From positions 682,001 through 746,000 of the forward strand of contig NZ_FZQA01000001.1 in the NCBI RefSeq assembly GCF_900199215.1: a stretch of 64,000 nucleotides of DNA, written 5' to 3'. Shown here one piece after another: positions 1-7,720 of this stretch. A program made the position numbers and the translations under genes. Source of the DNA: Amphiplicatus metriothermophilus. GTDB taxonomy: Bacteria; Pseudomonadota; Alphaproteobacteria; Caulobacterales; Parvularculaceae. The notes under the pieces were generated by a model. The model ran no database searches and was not told the origin of the DNA. It was given only the letters and a program-made list of their open reading frames with translations. Within the stretch, counting starts at the first letter, position 1; each line of letters opens with the position of its first letter.

Positions 1-137
1 GCGCGCGGCATGCGTTCGAGAAAGACGTCGCGGATCGGATCCTTGTTGCGCGCCGCAGAGGGCGAGAACATCCGCCCGCCTGTCGCCCCGCGCGCTTCCA
101 GCGCGACCTCGCGGCCGCTTCCCCCATTTCGCGTCAT
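1..137 (-). CDS. DUF938 family SAM-dependent methyltransferase, 5' end only
   Basis: The first ~45 codons of a minus-strand gene whose remainder lies left of the window. The start is the ATG at 137-135. The N-terminus carries the segment MFSPSAARNKDPIRDVFLER, which matches the conserved opening of the DUF938 family (predicted class I SAM-dependent methyltransferases of unknown substrate). Only the N-terminus is visible, so the SAM-binding motifs cannot be checked. It starts 16 bp after the stop of the radical SAM gene, on the same strand, so the two probably share a transcript. Confidence 0.6.
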   Translation of the reverse strand, partial: MTRNGGSGREVALEARGATGGRMFSPSAARNKDPIRDVFLERMPR

Positions 138-153
138 CGTCGGTCCTGAATAG

Positions 154-1092
154 TCACCCGGAGCAGCCGGCGCCGCCGAGAACGCAGAACCGGGCGCAGT
201 GCGGATGATTGAGCGGCACCGATATTAGCGATTCGGCGAGGGTGCGGCCAAGCTCGAATGCAGGCGAATACGGTATAAGCGTGCACGCGAGAACGCTCGG
301 CGCCGGCGCGCCCCGGCGCTTCACGATCATGCGCGAGGAGGCGCACATCACCGAATCGGGACGGCGCCCGAGAATGTCCCAGCACGCTTCCGATATTTCC
401 GGAACCTCGGCGCGCTCGTCCATTTCCGGAAACAGGACGAGCGCGGACGGATCGTCGGCGTCGATGGGGATCTGCCGCTCGGCGAAGAGGCGGCGATAGC
501 CGGCGCGGGTCTCCTCTTCGGATTCGCCCCACAGGGTGCGCCCGGCCGCAGCGATCGCAAAACCGCGCTCGGCGAGCCAGGAAAGCCCTCGCATGGCCTC
601 CTCGAAAGCGCCGGGTCCGCGCTCGGCGTCGTGCCGGTCCGCCGCATAGTGATCGAGGCTGACGCGCAGGACGAGGCGCTCGCCATATTCGACGCGCAGC
701 GCCGCGAGGGCGGCCTGCACGCGCGGGCGCATCATCGGCCGCATGGCGTTGGTCAGCACGAGCGCGCGAAAGCCGGCGGCCAGCGCGTCGCACAGCATCG
801 CCGGCATGTCGGGATTCATGAAGGGCTCGCCGCCGGTGAAGCCGATTTCATGAGCGCCGAGACGCTTCGCCTCGTCTAGATAGGGGCGCAGCTCTTGCGC
901 GGACAGATAGGCGAGCCGGTCGTTGCGCGGGCTCGATTCGATATAGCAATGCGCGCATTCGATGTTGCACAGCGTGCCGGTGTTCGCCCAGAGCGTCTTG
1001 AGACGAACGAACGGCGCGCGCGCGCGCGGCTTTCCGTCCGCGGTCACGTCAGGATGCTGAAATTTCGCCGGCGTCGGCGCGCCGTAAGCCAT
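154..1092 (-). CDS. radical SAM protein
   Basis: A 312-residue radical SAM enzyme. The 4Fe-4S cluster motif CxxxCxxC is visible as CNIECAHC about 45 residues from the start, followed by the GGEP motif (FTGGEPFMNP) that contacts the SAM amino group. The C-terminus holds further cysteines (CARFC...GGAGC) that could bind an auxiliary cluster or metal. The substrate cannot be told from sequence. The ATG at 1092 (MAYGAPTPAKF) is chosen because it has GAGGA-like bases upstream and the residues before it look non-coding; an in-frame start at 1173 exists. Upstream hisN lies 135 bp away on the same strand. Confidence 0.8.
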   Translation of the reverse strand: MAYGAPTPAKFQHPDVTADGKPRARAPFVRLKTLWANTGTLCNIECAHCYIESSPRNDRLAYLSAQELRPYLDEAKRLGAHEIGFTGGEPFMNPDMPAMLCDALAAGFRALVLTNAMRPMMRPRVQAALAALRVEYGERLVLRVSLDHYAADRHDAERGPGAFEEAMRGLSWLAERGFAIAAAGRTLWGESEEETRAGYRRLFAERQIPIDADDPSALVLFPEMDERAEVPEISEACWDILGRRPDSVMCASSRMIVKRRGAPAPSVLACTLIPYSPAFELGRTLAESLISVPLNHPHCARFCVLGGAGCSG

Positions 1093-1227
1093 GAAGAGCC
1101 CGTCCTCGCCCGTTTTCCGCGCGCCACGTTGCCGCGCGCGCCGTAGCGGGATCAAGCGCCCCGACACGCGCACGCGATCAAAATTCCATGAGGAGGCGCG
1201 CGAAACCTGTCGTGGGAGAACGGAAAG

Positions 1228-2040
1228 TCATGCGCCGCGCAGGATGTCGAGCGCGGCGGCGTGCAGCGCCGGCGTCGCCGCCGCAACGATGGAGCCGCGC
1301 GCGTCCGAGCCGAGCGCCTCTCCGGACCAGGCCGTCACGACGCCGCCCGCGCCCTCGATGACGGGAATGAGCGCCGCGTAGTCATGACGTTTCAGGCTGG
1401 TCTCGACCACGAGGTCGAGCGCGCCGAGGGCGAGAAGGCCGTAGGCGTAGGCGTCGAAGCTGTAGCGCGCGACGCGCGCGCGCGCGGCCAGCGTCGCAAA
1501 GGCGTCGGCCTCGCGGACGGTGAAATAGCCGGCGGGCAGGGGGTCCGTCGTCGACAGGCGCGCCTCGGCGAGGGCGGCGACGCCGCTCGACCGGCAGACC
1601 GTCTCGGCGCCGCCCCGGCGCCAGACGGCTCGGCCGTTCGCGCCGATCCAGCGTTCATCCGTAAACGGCTGATCGATGACGCCGAGGACGGGCCGGCCGC
1701 CGCGCTCGAGGGCGATCAGCGTCGCCCAGCTCGCCGCGCCGCAGATGAAGGCGCGCGTGCCGTCCACGGGATCGAGCACCCAGCGCCACTCGGCGTCTTC
1801 GCGCTCGGCGCCGAACTCCTCGCCGATGACGCCGTGGTCGGGCCAGGCCTCGCGGATCATCGCGCGCAGGACCCGTTCGGCCTCGCGGTCGGCGTCAGTG
1901 ACGGGATCGAAAAAGTCGCCGTTCTTGCTTTCCACGGCGCCGTCGCGGCGGAAGCGCGGCAGGGTCTCGCGGCGCGCGGCGTCGGCCAGGCGCGCCGCGA
2001 AAGCGATATACTCGTCAGGAATGTCGCGCGCGCCGGCCAT
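1228..2040 (-). CDS. hisN: histidinol-phosphatase, inositol monophosphatase fold
   Basis: A 270-residue enzyme of the inositol monophosphatase superfamily. The metal-binding motifs are visible: EEFGAE around residue 74 and the signature DPVDGTRAFI. The TRAFI version of the DPxDGT motif, rather than TTNF as in SuhB, is typical of the HisN type that dephosphorylates L-histidinol phosphate in histidine biosynthesis. A related IMPase, suhB, occurs at 31.3 kb and keeps TTNF, which supports the split. The gene follows the XRE regulator by 45 bp on the same strand. Exact substrate is inferred from family. Confidence 0.82.
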   Translation of the reverse strand: MAGARDIPDEYIAFAARLADAARRETLPRFRRDGAVESKNGDFFDPVTDADREAERVLRAMIREAWPDHGVIGEEFGAEREDAEWRWVLDPVDGTRAFICGAASWATLIALERGGRPVLGVIDQPFTDERWIGANGRAVWRRGGAETVCRSSGVAALAEARLSTTDPLPAGYFTVREADAFATLAARARVARYSFDAYAYGLLALGALDLVVETSLKRHDYAALIPVIEGAGGVVTAWSGEALGSDARGSIVAAATPALHAAALDILRGA

Positions 2041-2085
2041 GCGGGCGGAATAATGGCCGGGCGCGGCGGGGCGCGCAAGCCGCGG

Positions 2086-2475
2086 CTATTCGCCGGACAT
2101 CGCCTTGGCGAGATCGAGCAGGCGCCGGCGCGGCTCTTCGTCGAGATTGTAGAAGGCGCGCACGAGGTCGATCGTCTCCTTGTTCGAGAAGACGTCTTCG
2201 CAGGCGTGCGCCGCGCAGCCGTTGCGGCCGTTGACGTCGCCGGCGGCGGCCGCCTCGTCGTCGAGGCCCTCGAAGAAATACGACACCGGAACCTGCAGCG
2301 CCTTCGCCAGCGACCACAGCCGCGAGGCGGAGACGCGGTTGGCGCCGCTTTCATATTTCTGGATCTGCTGAAAGCGGATGTTGACCTGCTCTGCGAGCTT
2401 CTGTTGCGTCAGGCCGAGAAAGCGGCGGCGCTGGCGCAGGCGCCGGCCCACATGAAGATCGATCGGGTTGGCCAT
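2086..2475 (-). CDS. XRE-family transcriptional regulator, PraR-like
   Basis: A 129-residue DNA-binding protein. The N-terminal helix-turn-helix runs from about residue 10 to 65 (GRRLRQRRRFLGLTQQKLAE, then FQQIQKYE), followed by VPVSYFFEGL and a C-terminal helix. This layout matches the short alphaproteobacterial XRE regulators such as PraR. The ATG at 2475 is chosen because AAGGAGGG lies 4-5 bases upstream; a longer in-frame version would add a basic, unconserved stretch. Its targets are unknown. It sits between hisN and a glycosyltransferase, all on the minus strand. Confidence 0.85.
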   Translation of the reverse strand: MANPIDLHVGRRLRQRRRFLGLTQQKLAEQVNIRFQQIQKYESGANRVSASRLWSLAKALQVPVSYFFEGLDDEAAAAGDVNGRNGCAAHACEDVFSNKETIDLVRAFYNLDEEPRRRLLDLAKAMSGE

Positions 2476-2633
2476 CAAGCCCTCCTTGCCGAATCGGCGC
2501 GCCCGCGCGCGACCGTTTCGGGAGAGGACAGGCAAGGCTCGTGCCGGTTTCCCGGTTCAGGCGTTTTCGGGCGGGAAAAAACCCGCGCCGGGGGGCTTGC
2601 GGCGGTCCGCACGCCCCGATCCGGGACAGGCGG

Positions 2634-3863
2634 TCAGTCGATCATCTTGGCCGAGCGCAGCCAGAACGCCTCGTCGAAGCCCGGGATCTCCAGATTGGCG
2701 ATGAACTGGCGCGTGGCGGCCTCCCAGGAGAAGTTTTCGGCATGGCGCCGACAGGCCTCCGGGTCGCGCCTGGCGAGGGCTTCGAGACAGGCGGCCTGGA
2801 GATTTTCATTGAGCGCCCCGCACCCTTCCGGCGCGCCGTCGAGAATCTCCAGCGGCCCGCGCACGGGATAGGCCGCCACCGGCACGCCGCAGGCGAGAGC
2901 CTCGACGTTCACGAGGCCGAACGTGTCGGTGCGCGAGGGGAAGACGAAGACGTCCGAGCCCTGATAGTAGCGCGTCAGCTCCTCGCCATATTTGGGTCCG
3001 ACGAAGACCGCGTCCTTGAACTTCTCCTCGAGCTCGACGCGCTGCGGTCCCTCGCCGACGATGAGCTTCGTGCCCGGAAGGTCGCAGGCGAGAAAGTCCT
3101 CGATGCTCTTCTCCACCGCGAGCCGGCCGACATAGAGAAAGATCGGGCGCTGATATTGATCGAGAAACGAGCGGTCGCCCGGCTTGAAGGCTTCAAGATC
3201 GACGCCGCGCGCCCACAGCTTCATGCGCGTGAAGCCGCGCTCCTTCAGCTCCTCCATCAGGCCGAGCGTGGCGACCATCATGGTCTCGCCGTCCTTGTGG
3301 AAGTCGCGCAGCACCGCATAGCCCCAGGAGATGGGAATCGCCCAGCGCTCGTTGGCGTATTCGGGAAAGCGCGTGTGAAAGCTCGTGGTGAAGGGATAGC
3401 CCCGCCGCTTGCAGAAGCGGCGCGTGGCGCGCCCGATCGGGCCTTCGGTGGCGATGTGGATGGCGTCCGGCTTGAAATCGTTGATGATCTTGGCCACCCG
3501 CCGGTTGGGCAGGATCGAGAGCCTGATTTCCGGATAGGACGGCAGCGGCACCGACTTGAATTCGTTCGGGGTGATGTAGCGGACGTGGTTGCCGAACCGC
3601 GTCAGGATATCGCCGAGCGTTTCGAGCGTGCGCACCACGCCGTTGAGCTGCGGCTTCCAGGCGTCGGTGGCGATGACGATCTTGAGGCCGCTCTCGGCGC
3701 CGGTGGGCATCTGAAACTTCTGGCGCGCGCGGGTCAGGCGCCCGACGCCGGAGCCGAGCCGGCGCAGCGGGCCCTTGCGAGGCGCCGGCGGGCGCTGCTC
3801 GCCGGGAGGCTCCCGCGGGGTTTCCGTCGCCGGCGGCGGCGGCGCGCTGTCGTCCTGGGTCAT
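2634..3863 (-). CDS. GT4 glycosyltransferase, probable alpha-mannosyltransferase
   Basis: A 409-residue GT-B fold glycosyltransferase. The Rossmann opening IVIATDAWKPQLNGVVRTLE is typical of the family containing GDP-mannose-dependent alpha-mannosyltransferases (MgtA type), and the nucleotide-sugar region FVFPSRTDTFGLVNVEALACG (EX7E-like) is intact near residue 300. The first 50 residues are Pro/Ala rich and low complexity. The start at 3863 (MTQDDSAPPPP) is preferred over an upstream one at 4028 that would read through the GC-poor leader. Donor and acceptor are inferred from family only; likely role is glycolipid or envelope glycan synthesis. Confidence 0.82.
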   Translation of the reverse strand: MTQDDSAPPPPATETPREPPGEQRPPAPRKGPLRRLGSGVGRLTRARQKFQMPTGAESGLKIVIATDAWKPQLNGVVRTLETLGDILTRFGNHVRYITPNEFKSVPLPSYPEIRLSILPNRRVAKIINDFKPDAIHIATEGPIGRATRRFCKRRGYPFTTSFHTRFPEYANERWAIPISWGYAVLRDFHKDGETMMVATLGLMEELKERGFTRMKLWARGVDLEAFKPGDRSFLDQYQRPIFLYVGRLAVEKSIEDFLACDLPGTKLIVGEGPQRVELEEKFKDAVFVGPKYGEELTRYYQGSDVFVFPSRTDTFGLVNVEALACGVPVAAYPVRGPLEILDGAPEGCGALNENLQAACLEALARRDPEACRRHAENFSWEAATRQFIANLEIPGFDEAFWLRSAKMID

Positions 3864-4012
3864 GGCTTTTTCGATCCGTCGGTCCGGACCGATTACGGAA
3901 GTTTCGCGGCTCTGACAACGCCAAGGCGTCTGCGCGGGCGAGTCGGCGACCGCCAGGCCGCTTCGCGGCGCGGCCAGGCCCCGAATCCGGGAAAAATCGG
4001 GGGCGCCGAAAA

Positions 4013-4049
4013 TTTTGCCGCACCGCAAAATAATTGTTGCGCTGCAGCA
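4013..4049 (+). promoter_or_regulatory. pair of PhaR/AniA-like operator sites
   Basis: Two elements precede the sRNA. At 4013-4030 TTTTGC and GCAAAA form a perfect inverted repeat around six bases; its minus strand at 4016-4027 reads TGCGGTGCGGCA. At 4038-4049 the plus strand reads TGCGCTGCAGCA. The consensus I recall for PhaR in Bradyrhizobium, TGCRNYGCASMA, is matched 12/12 by the second site and 11/12 by the first. The second overlaps the predicted -35 region, which would suit repression. AniA/PhaR is known to repress mmgR in Sinorhizobium; binding here is inference. Confidence 0.55.
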
Positions 4050-4065
4050 GCCCGCCCTGTTAGAG
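4037..4065 (+). promoter_or_regulatory. predicted promoter of the MmgR-like sRNA
   Basis: TTGCGC at 4037-4042 and TTAGAG at 4060-4065 are separated by 17 bases. That places transcription start near 4071, immediately before the first conserved hairpin of the sRNA. The hexamers are imperfect; the spacing and position are the main support. Confidence 0.45.
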
Positions 4066-4070
4066 TTCTT

Positions 4071-4155
4071 CGCGTAACGTCGTTGACGTTACGGCCCTTC
4101 TTGGGCGTTTCCTCCCTAGAACTTCCAGCCGCGGGTTCGCCCGCGGCTTTTTTTT
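4071..4155 (+). ncRNA. mmgR: MmgR / suhB-motif (alpha-r8) small RNA
   Basis: A plus-strand sRNA of about 85 nt between two minus-strand genes. It contains a 9-bp stem (4073-4081 with 4085-4093), a short GCCC/GGGC stem (4094-4106), the single-stranded decamer TTTCCTCCCT at 4108-4117, and a strong rho-independent terminator. This order, and the decamer, are the hallmarks of the alphaproteobacterial alpha-r8 family (Rfam suhB motif), whose Sinorhizobium member MmgR limits polyhydroxybutyrate storage. Identification rests on recalled family features and structure, not an alignment. No pha genes are in the window, and suhB is 27 kb away. Confidence 0.75.
4128..4155 (+). terminator. rho-independent terminator of the sRNA
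   Basis: GCCGCGGG (4128-4135) pairs perfectly with CCCGCGGC (4140-4147) around a TTCG tetraloop, followed by eight T residues (4148-4155). It is oriented for plus-strand transcription and is the clearest intrinsic terminator I found in the window. Confidence 0.9.
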
Positions 4156-4165
4156 GCGGCGAAGA

Positions 4166-5071
4166 TTACTCGGCGGCCTGGGCCGGACGCAAGGCCGCCG
4201 GATCGATTTGCGCAAGCTCGGCGATGAGGCGTTGCATGTTTGCGCGCAGCGCCTCGAAACAGGCGGTGCGGGCGATGCGCGCCTCGTCGAGATAAAGCGC
4301 GCGGTTGATCTCGATCTGCAGCACGTGCGCCCCTTCGGCCGGCCGGCCATAGGCGGCGGCCACGAAACCGCCGGCGTAAGGGGCGTTGCGCGACACGCCG
4401 TAGCCCATTTTTACGAGCGCGTGCTCGACCAGGCTGACGAGGCCCGGCGCGCATGACGCGCCGTAGCGGTCGCCCAGCACGAAATCGATGCGCCGGTCGC
4501 CCTCGCGCAGCGGCGCGCCGCCGGCCGACGGCATGGAATGGCAGTCGATCACGACCGCGCAGCCGAACCGGCGCCGCGCGTCCGCGATCAGCTGCTGAAG
4601 CGCCTCGTGATAGGGCGCGTAACAGGCCGCAAGGCGCCGGCGCGCGTCGATGTAATGGAGCTTGCGGTCGTAGATGTCCTGTCCGTCGGCGACGATCCGG
4701 GGCACGACGCCGAGCCCGGCGAGCACGCGCGTCGAGCGCGCATCGACGCTCTTGGGCAGGGGATCGGCGAACATGCGCGGGTCGAGTTCGTCCCGGCTGC
4801 GGTTGACGTCCACATAGGCGCGCGGGAACAGCGCCCGCAGCAGCGGCGCGCCGTAGCGCGGCGCGGCGTCGAAAATGAGATCGACATAGCTGTCTTCGGA
4901 CTGGCGCAGCGCGTGGCGGTCGAGCCGGCTCATGCGCAACAGGTCCGCCGGATAGCGCCGGCCCGAATGGGGCGAGGCGAAAATGAGCGGGCAGGTCGCC
5001 GTCGCCGGCGCCAGCACCTCGATCGCCTGGCGCAGCTCGCTTGCGTCTCCATCCGGCGGGGCGTGTTTCAT
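4166..5071 (-). CDS. N-formylglutamate amidohydrolase family protein
   Basis: A 301-residue enzyme of the N-formylglutamate amidohydrolase family (HutG type in the wider sense), which hydrolyses N-formyl-glutamate to glutamate and formate. Visible landmarks are FASPHSGRRYP near residue 31, VIDCHSMPS around residue 175 (metal-binding His region), NAPYAGG and the terminal LQIEINRALYLDE. It is not next to other histidine-degradation genes, so the physiological substrate is uncertain. Its stop is only 10 bp from the T-tract of the oppositely oriented sRNA. Confidence 0.85.
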   Translation of the reverse strand: MKHAPPDGDASELRQAIEVLAPATATCPLIFASPHSGRRYPADLLRMSRLDRHALRQSEDSYVDLIFDAAPRYGAPLLRALFPRAYVDVNRSRDELDPRMFADPLPKSVDARSTRVLAGLGVVPRIVADGQDIYDRKLHYIDARRRLAACYAPYHEALQQLIADARRRFGCAVVIDCHSMPSAGGAPLREGDRRIDFVLGDRYGASCAPGLVSLVEHALVKMGYGVSRNAPYAGGFVAAAYGRPAEGAHVLQIEINRALYLDEARIARTACFEALRANMQRLIAELAQIDPAALRPAQAAE

Positions 5072-5326
5072 GCGGTGATCGCCTGCGCGGCCGTCAACAT
5101 GCTCTCATGCTAACGGTATTCGGACGGATTCGTTAAGCAATTCCTCGCAAGACCCGCGCGGGCGCGCGCGGCGCCCGTTTCCGCTTTCGGGCGGCGCGGA
5201 ACTTGCTCGGCGGAACCGGGCGCGCCGCGGGGCGCGGCCCGTCTGTTCAAATCGGCGCGGGCGGCTTAACACTGCGGGCCGTCAGGGGGGGGCCGCTCGG
5301 CGAAAAACGAACGAGGCGAAAGAACG

Positions 5327-5686
5327 ATGGCGTCCATTCTTTTGGCGGAAGACGACGAGTCGATGCGCAAATTCCTGAAGAAGGCGCTGGAGCGCGCCGG
5401 CCATGTCGTCGTCGACGCCGGGCAGGGGGACGAGGCCCTGACGGAGCTGCAGCTCAGGGAGTTCGATCTTCTGCTGACCGACATCGTCATGCCGGTGATG
5501 GACGGCATCGAGCTCGCCCGGCGCGCCGCCGAGATCGACCCCGACATGAAGATCATGTTCATCACCGGCTTCGCGGCGGTCGCGCTCAATCCCGCCAACC
5601 GGGCGCCGCACGACGCCAAGGTGCTCTCCAAGCCTTTCCATCTGCGCGATCTGGTGCAGGAGGTCGAACGGCTGGTCGCGGCCTGA
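5327..5686 (+). CDS. cpdR: response regulator CpdR
   Basis: A 119-residue single-domain receiver. Acidic residues EDD (8-10), the phospho-acceptor Asp in LLTDIVMP (about 51), the Thr/Ser switch in FITGF and the conserved Lys in LSKPFH are all present. The stretch ALNPANRAPHDAKVLSKPFH closely matches CpdR of Caulobacter and relatives. Unphosphorylated CpdR primes the ClpXP protease for cell-cycle substrates such as PdeA and is needed for CtrA turnover; the CckA-ChpT relay controls it. ATG follows GAGGCGAAAGAACG. It is monocistronic in this window. Confidence 0.93.
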   Translation: MASILLAEDDESMRKFLKKALERAGHVVVDAGQGDEALTELQLREFDLLLTDIVMPVMDGIELARRAAEIDPDMKIMFITGFAAVALNPANRAPHDAKVLSKPFHLRDLVQEVERLVAA

Positions 5687-5713
5687 AGCGCGGGCGGCCT
5701 GAGGCGCGGGCGG
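5682..5713 (+). repeat. tandem 16-bp duplication at the cpdR 3' end
   Basis: CCTGAAGCGCGGGCGG (5682-5697) is followed directly by CCTGAGGCGCGGGCGG (5698-5713), one mismatch. The first copy contains the cpdR stop codon. It looks like a local slippage duplication; no further copies were seen. The rest of the 280 bp up to tRNA-Val shows no gene. Confidence 0.6.
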
Positions 5714-5967
5714 AACGGGGGACGCCGGCCGGCGCGCGGGCCTGGCGCGGTTCGACGGCGGGCGCGTTCGGCGCGGGCCGGGCGCGGCTGTCTCAAGGAA
5801 GCGGCCCGAGCCGGTCATTCGCCTCAGGCTGCGCCCGCCGCCGCCAAACGCCGCCCTTGCGCCCCGCCCGGCGCGGGCGGACCTGACTCCCGATCTCTTC
5901 TGATCCCTGATCCTTCTCCCGCCCGGCTTGCCTCCGTCGCGGTTTGCCGATAGACAGCGGGCCTTCA

Positions 5968-6042
5968 GGGCGCATAGCTCAGTGGAAGAGCGCCACCTTG
6001 ACACGGTGGAGGCCGATAGTTCGATCCTATCTGCGCCCACCA
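5968..6042 (+). tRNA. tRNA-Val (GAC anticodon)
   Basis: A complete cloverleaf: acceptor GGGCGCA (5968-5974) pairs with TGCGCCC (6032-6038), then A and an encoded CCA (6040-6042). The anticodon stem CCACC/GGTGG encloses loop TTGACAC, giving anticodon GAC for valine. The T-arm contains GTTCGATCC. The AT-rich accessory block begins directly downstream. Confidence 0.95.
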
Positions 6043-6142
6043 TTTCTCGCGATGCCGAAGCGGCTCGCTGCAGCTTTGGCAGACTCTCCCGACCGGGTCA
6101 AAAAAAATCCCCGCGCGATTACGCCGACGCCGCGCGCGAAGA

Positions 6143-6769
6143 TCAAGCGAGCGAACAGGCGGCGGCCAGCGTCAACGACCGTTTCGAAATTTCAAGCTGC
6201 GTCCGCGCCGTTTCAGCGAACGGCGAGTCAATATCTATGAGGCGTTGATAATCTCTGAGATTTAGACTCATGACCGCCACATCGCCATATTCTTCATGAT
6301 GCTTCCTGAAAAGAAATTCGTATCCGAATTTCTGGAAAAAACCGGTCAAGTGACGATTGCAATCCATAAACGACGTATCGATTTCATGAGCCAGGCCGAA
6401 CACGTACAGGTGCTTGAATATATCGACAGAGACATGAGTCCTGCGATACTTCGGCGATACCATCAGGCGCGTGCAAATGCTGGCGCGGCTCAGAGCATCA
6501 GGGTTGAGAAGCCGGTCAAGCTCGTAAAAGTCGAAGTAGTCGCCGACCGGACCTTCCTTGAGCAGGTTTGCACGGATGCAGGCGACGATTCGTCCGTCTT
6601 TATGCGCCACGACCTGCCTCGCCGTATCGTCCAGCGGATCGCGGATGGTTTTGGTTCTGTGGCAAGCATATCGTTGCTTGCGATGCATTTCCTCGACATA
6701 GATGCCGTATCTGAAAGAATACAGCTCTTCAGGACACTCGGCCGGGGTATATATGCGATACTCAAACAT
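6143..6769 (-). CDS. FeeM-like N-acyl amino acid synthase / GNAT-fold acyltransferase
   Basis: A 208-residue protein with the LuxI/FeeM-type acyltransferase fold: FRYGIYVEEM at residues 19-28, RDPLDDTA at 43-50, IVACIRANLL at 61-70, ICTRLMVSPKYRR at 98-110 and DCNRHLTGFFQKFGYE at 136-151. FeeM-type enzymes join a long acyl chain, usually from acyl-ACP, to an amino acid or amine. GC is low (counted 25/60 and 27/60 in two lines at 6301-6420) against about 70 % nearby, suggesting acquisition by transfer. It lies 4 bp after the diiron oxidase gene and is surely co-transcribed. The substrate is unknown; plain GNAT activity is the alternative. Confidence 0.7.
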   Translation of the reverse strand: MFEYRIYTPAECPEELYSFRYGIYVEEMHRKQRYACHRTKTIRDPLDDTARQVVAHKDGRIVACIRANLLKEGPVGDYFDFYELDRLLNPDALSRASICTRLMVSPKYRRTHVSVDIFKHLYVFGLAHEIDTSFMDCNRHLTGFFQKFGYEFLFRKHHEEYGDVAVMSLNLRDYQRLIDIDSPFAETARTQLEISKRSLTLAAACSLA

Positions 6770-6773
6770 GCGC

Positions 6774-7511
6774 TTACGCGACCGAGCGTCGGCTTTCGGT
6801 GGGAACGATGCGGTCGGCGTTTAACTCCTCCCAATTCCAGCCGGGTTCGGCCGGCGCGCGCGCATCTTCGACCGCCTGCATCATCATTTGAGAATAGAGA
6901 TATCCGGTCGTCTTCATGGCGTAGGAGACCCTGTCGAGATCCGCTTCATCCCGGATTAGGGCGTCCGCGTAACGCTCCATCATCCGGTTGTGGCCCTGAT
7001 CGATGGTCGTATGGTCGCGCAGGAAGGTCATGGCGCCGTCGGGCACGCCGATTTTGCGCAAGGCCTCCATCATGCCTGCGCCCGACTGCGTCGGCGTGAA
7101 TTCCAGGAAAAACAGATATCCCAGATACCCCAAAGGGTTGAGGTTGTAGATCTGATAAAAGCCATAGGCGAGAAGCGCCGTCGTGGCCGGCAACGGATTT
7201 TGGTACGGAACGTCGGTCGCGTCGCCGCCGAGGGCGACGTAGTCGTTCAGCGCGAGCTGGTCGTGCCCGATTTCCGAGGCCGCATGCTTGAAGAACATGC
7301 GGACCATGTCCCGCTGGCGGCCTTTGAAATAAACGGTCGCGAGCACCTGCAGCTGCGGGTTCTCGCGCGTATGGTGAAACACCTCCCGCATGATCGTCCG
7401 GTATTCCGCAACCGTCATCCGGCCGCTGGTCAACAGCGACACCGGCTCAGACCGGATGAAGTCTGCGAAAATTGGTTGAAACCGTTCCTTCAGACTCTCG
7501 AACATCGACAC
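6774..7511 (-). CDS. heme-oxygenase-like diiron oxidase (HDO, iron-containing redox enzyme family)
   Basis: A 245-residue all-alpha protein related to the TenA/heme-oxygenase-like oxidases (UndA, CADD, BesC group). A full candidate ligand set is visible: E80 and H83 in HAASEIGH, E137 in FLEF, and H167, D171, H174 in DHTTIDQGH, fitting the H-x3-D-x2-H pattern of the family. Known members use O2 to cleave or desaturate amino or fatty acids. The ATG at 7511 gives MSMFESL; an ATG two codons later is possible. It is the first gene of a two-gene operon with the FeeM-like acyltransferase and faces a divergent kinase gene. Confidence 0.75.
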   Translation of the reverse strand: MSMFESLKERFQPIFADFIRSEPVSLLTSGRMTVAEYRTIMREVFHHTRENPQLQVLATVYFKGRQRDMVRMFFKHAASEIGHDQLALNDYVALGGDATDVPYQNPLPATTALLAYGFYQIYNLNPLGYLGYLFFLEFTPTQSGAGMMEALRKIGVPDGAMTFLRDHTTIDQGHNRMMERYADALIRDEADLDRVSYAMKTTGYLYSQMMMQAVEDARAPAEPGWNWEELNADRIVPTESRRSVA

Positions 7512-7720
7512 AGGAAGTCCCCTTATTACCGTCGGCTGCGGAATTATCTTAACAAATAGTTAAAGTTTATCATTAATGCAATTCGAAAAAAACGCACAGC
7601 CCTTTCGACACGGACACGACGATCTCAGCGGGCGGGCGGAAAATCGTTAATAATCTTGAGCGGTCGCCGGCGCGCCTCGTTAACGCTATTCTAACGCTGC
7701 GTCGCCACTACTGTCGGCAA
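7512..7720. promoter_or_regulatory. divergent intergenic region between the HDO operon and the kinase gene
   Basis: These 209 bp separate the minus-strand oxidase/acyltransferase operon from the plus-strand kinase-like gene, so both promoters should lie here. The left part (7550-7600) is AT-rich, with AACAAATAGTTAAAG and GTTAAT-type stretches. TTAA appears several times, but no convincing CtrA pair (TTAA-N7-TTAA) was found. No inverted repeat for a lux-box-type operator was evident. Confidence 0.5.

Noticed and set aside
1261-2871. A 536-codon plus-strand reading frame
   Set aside because: Antisense to hisN and the XRE regulator, both of which have clear family motifs and, for the latter, a strong ribosome binding site.
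5072-5326. CtrA-controlled promoter for cpdR
   Set aside because: Only one TTAA half-site (near 5133) was found, without a correctly spaced partner.
5885-5925. A fourth heptad array between cpdR and tRNA-Val (CTGATCC repeated twice)
   Set aside because: Only two neighbouring 7-mers match, and no inverted arm is present.
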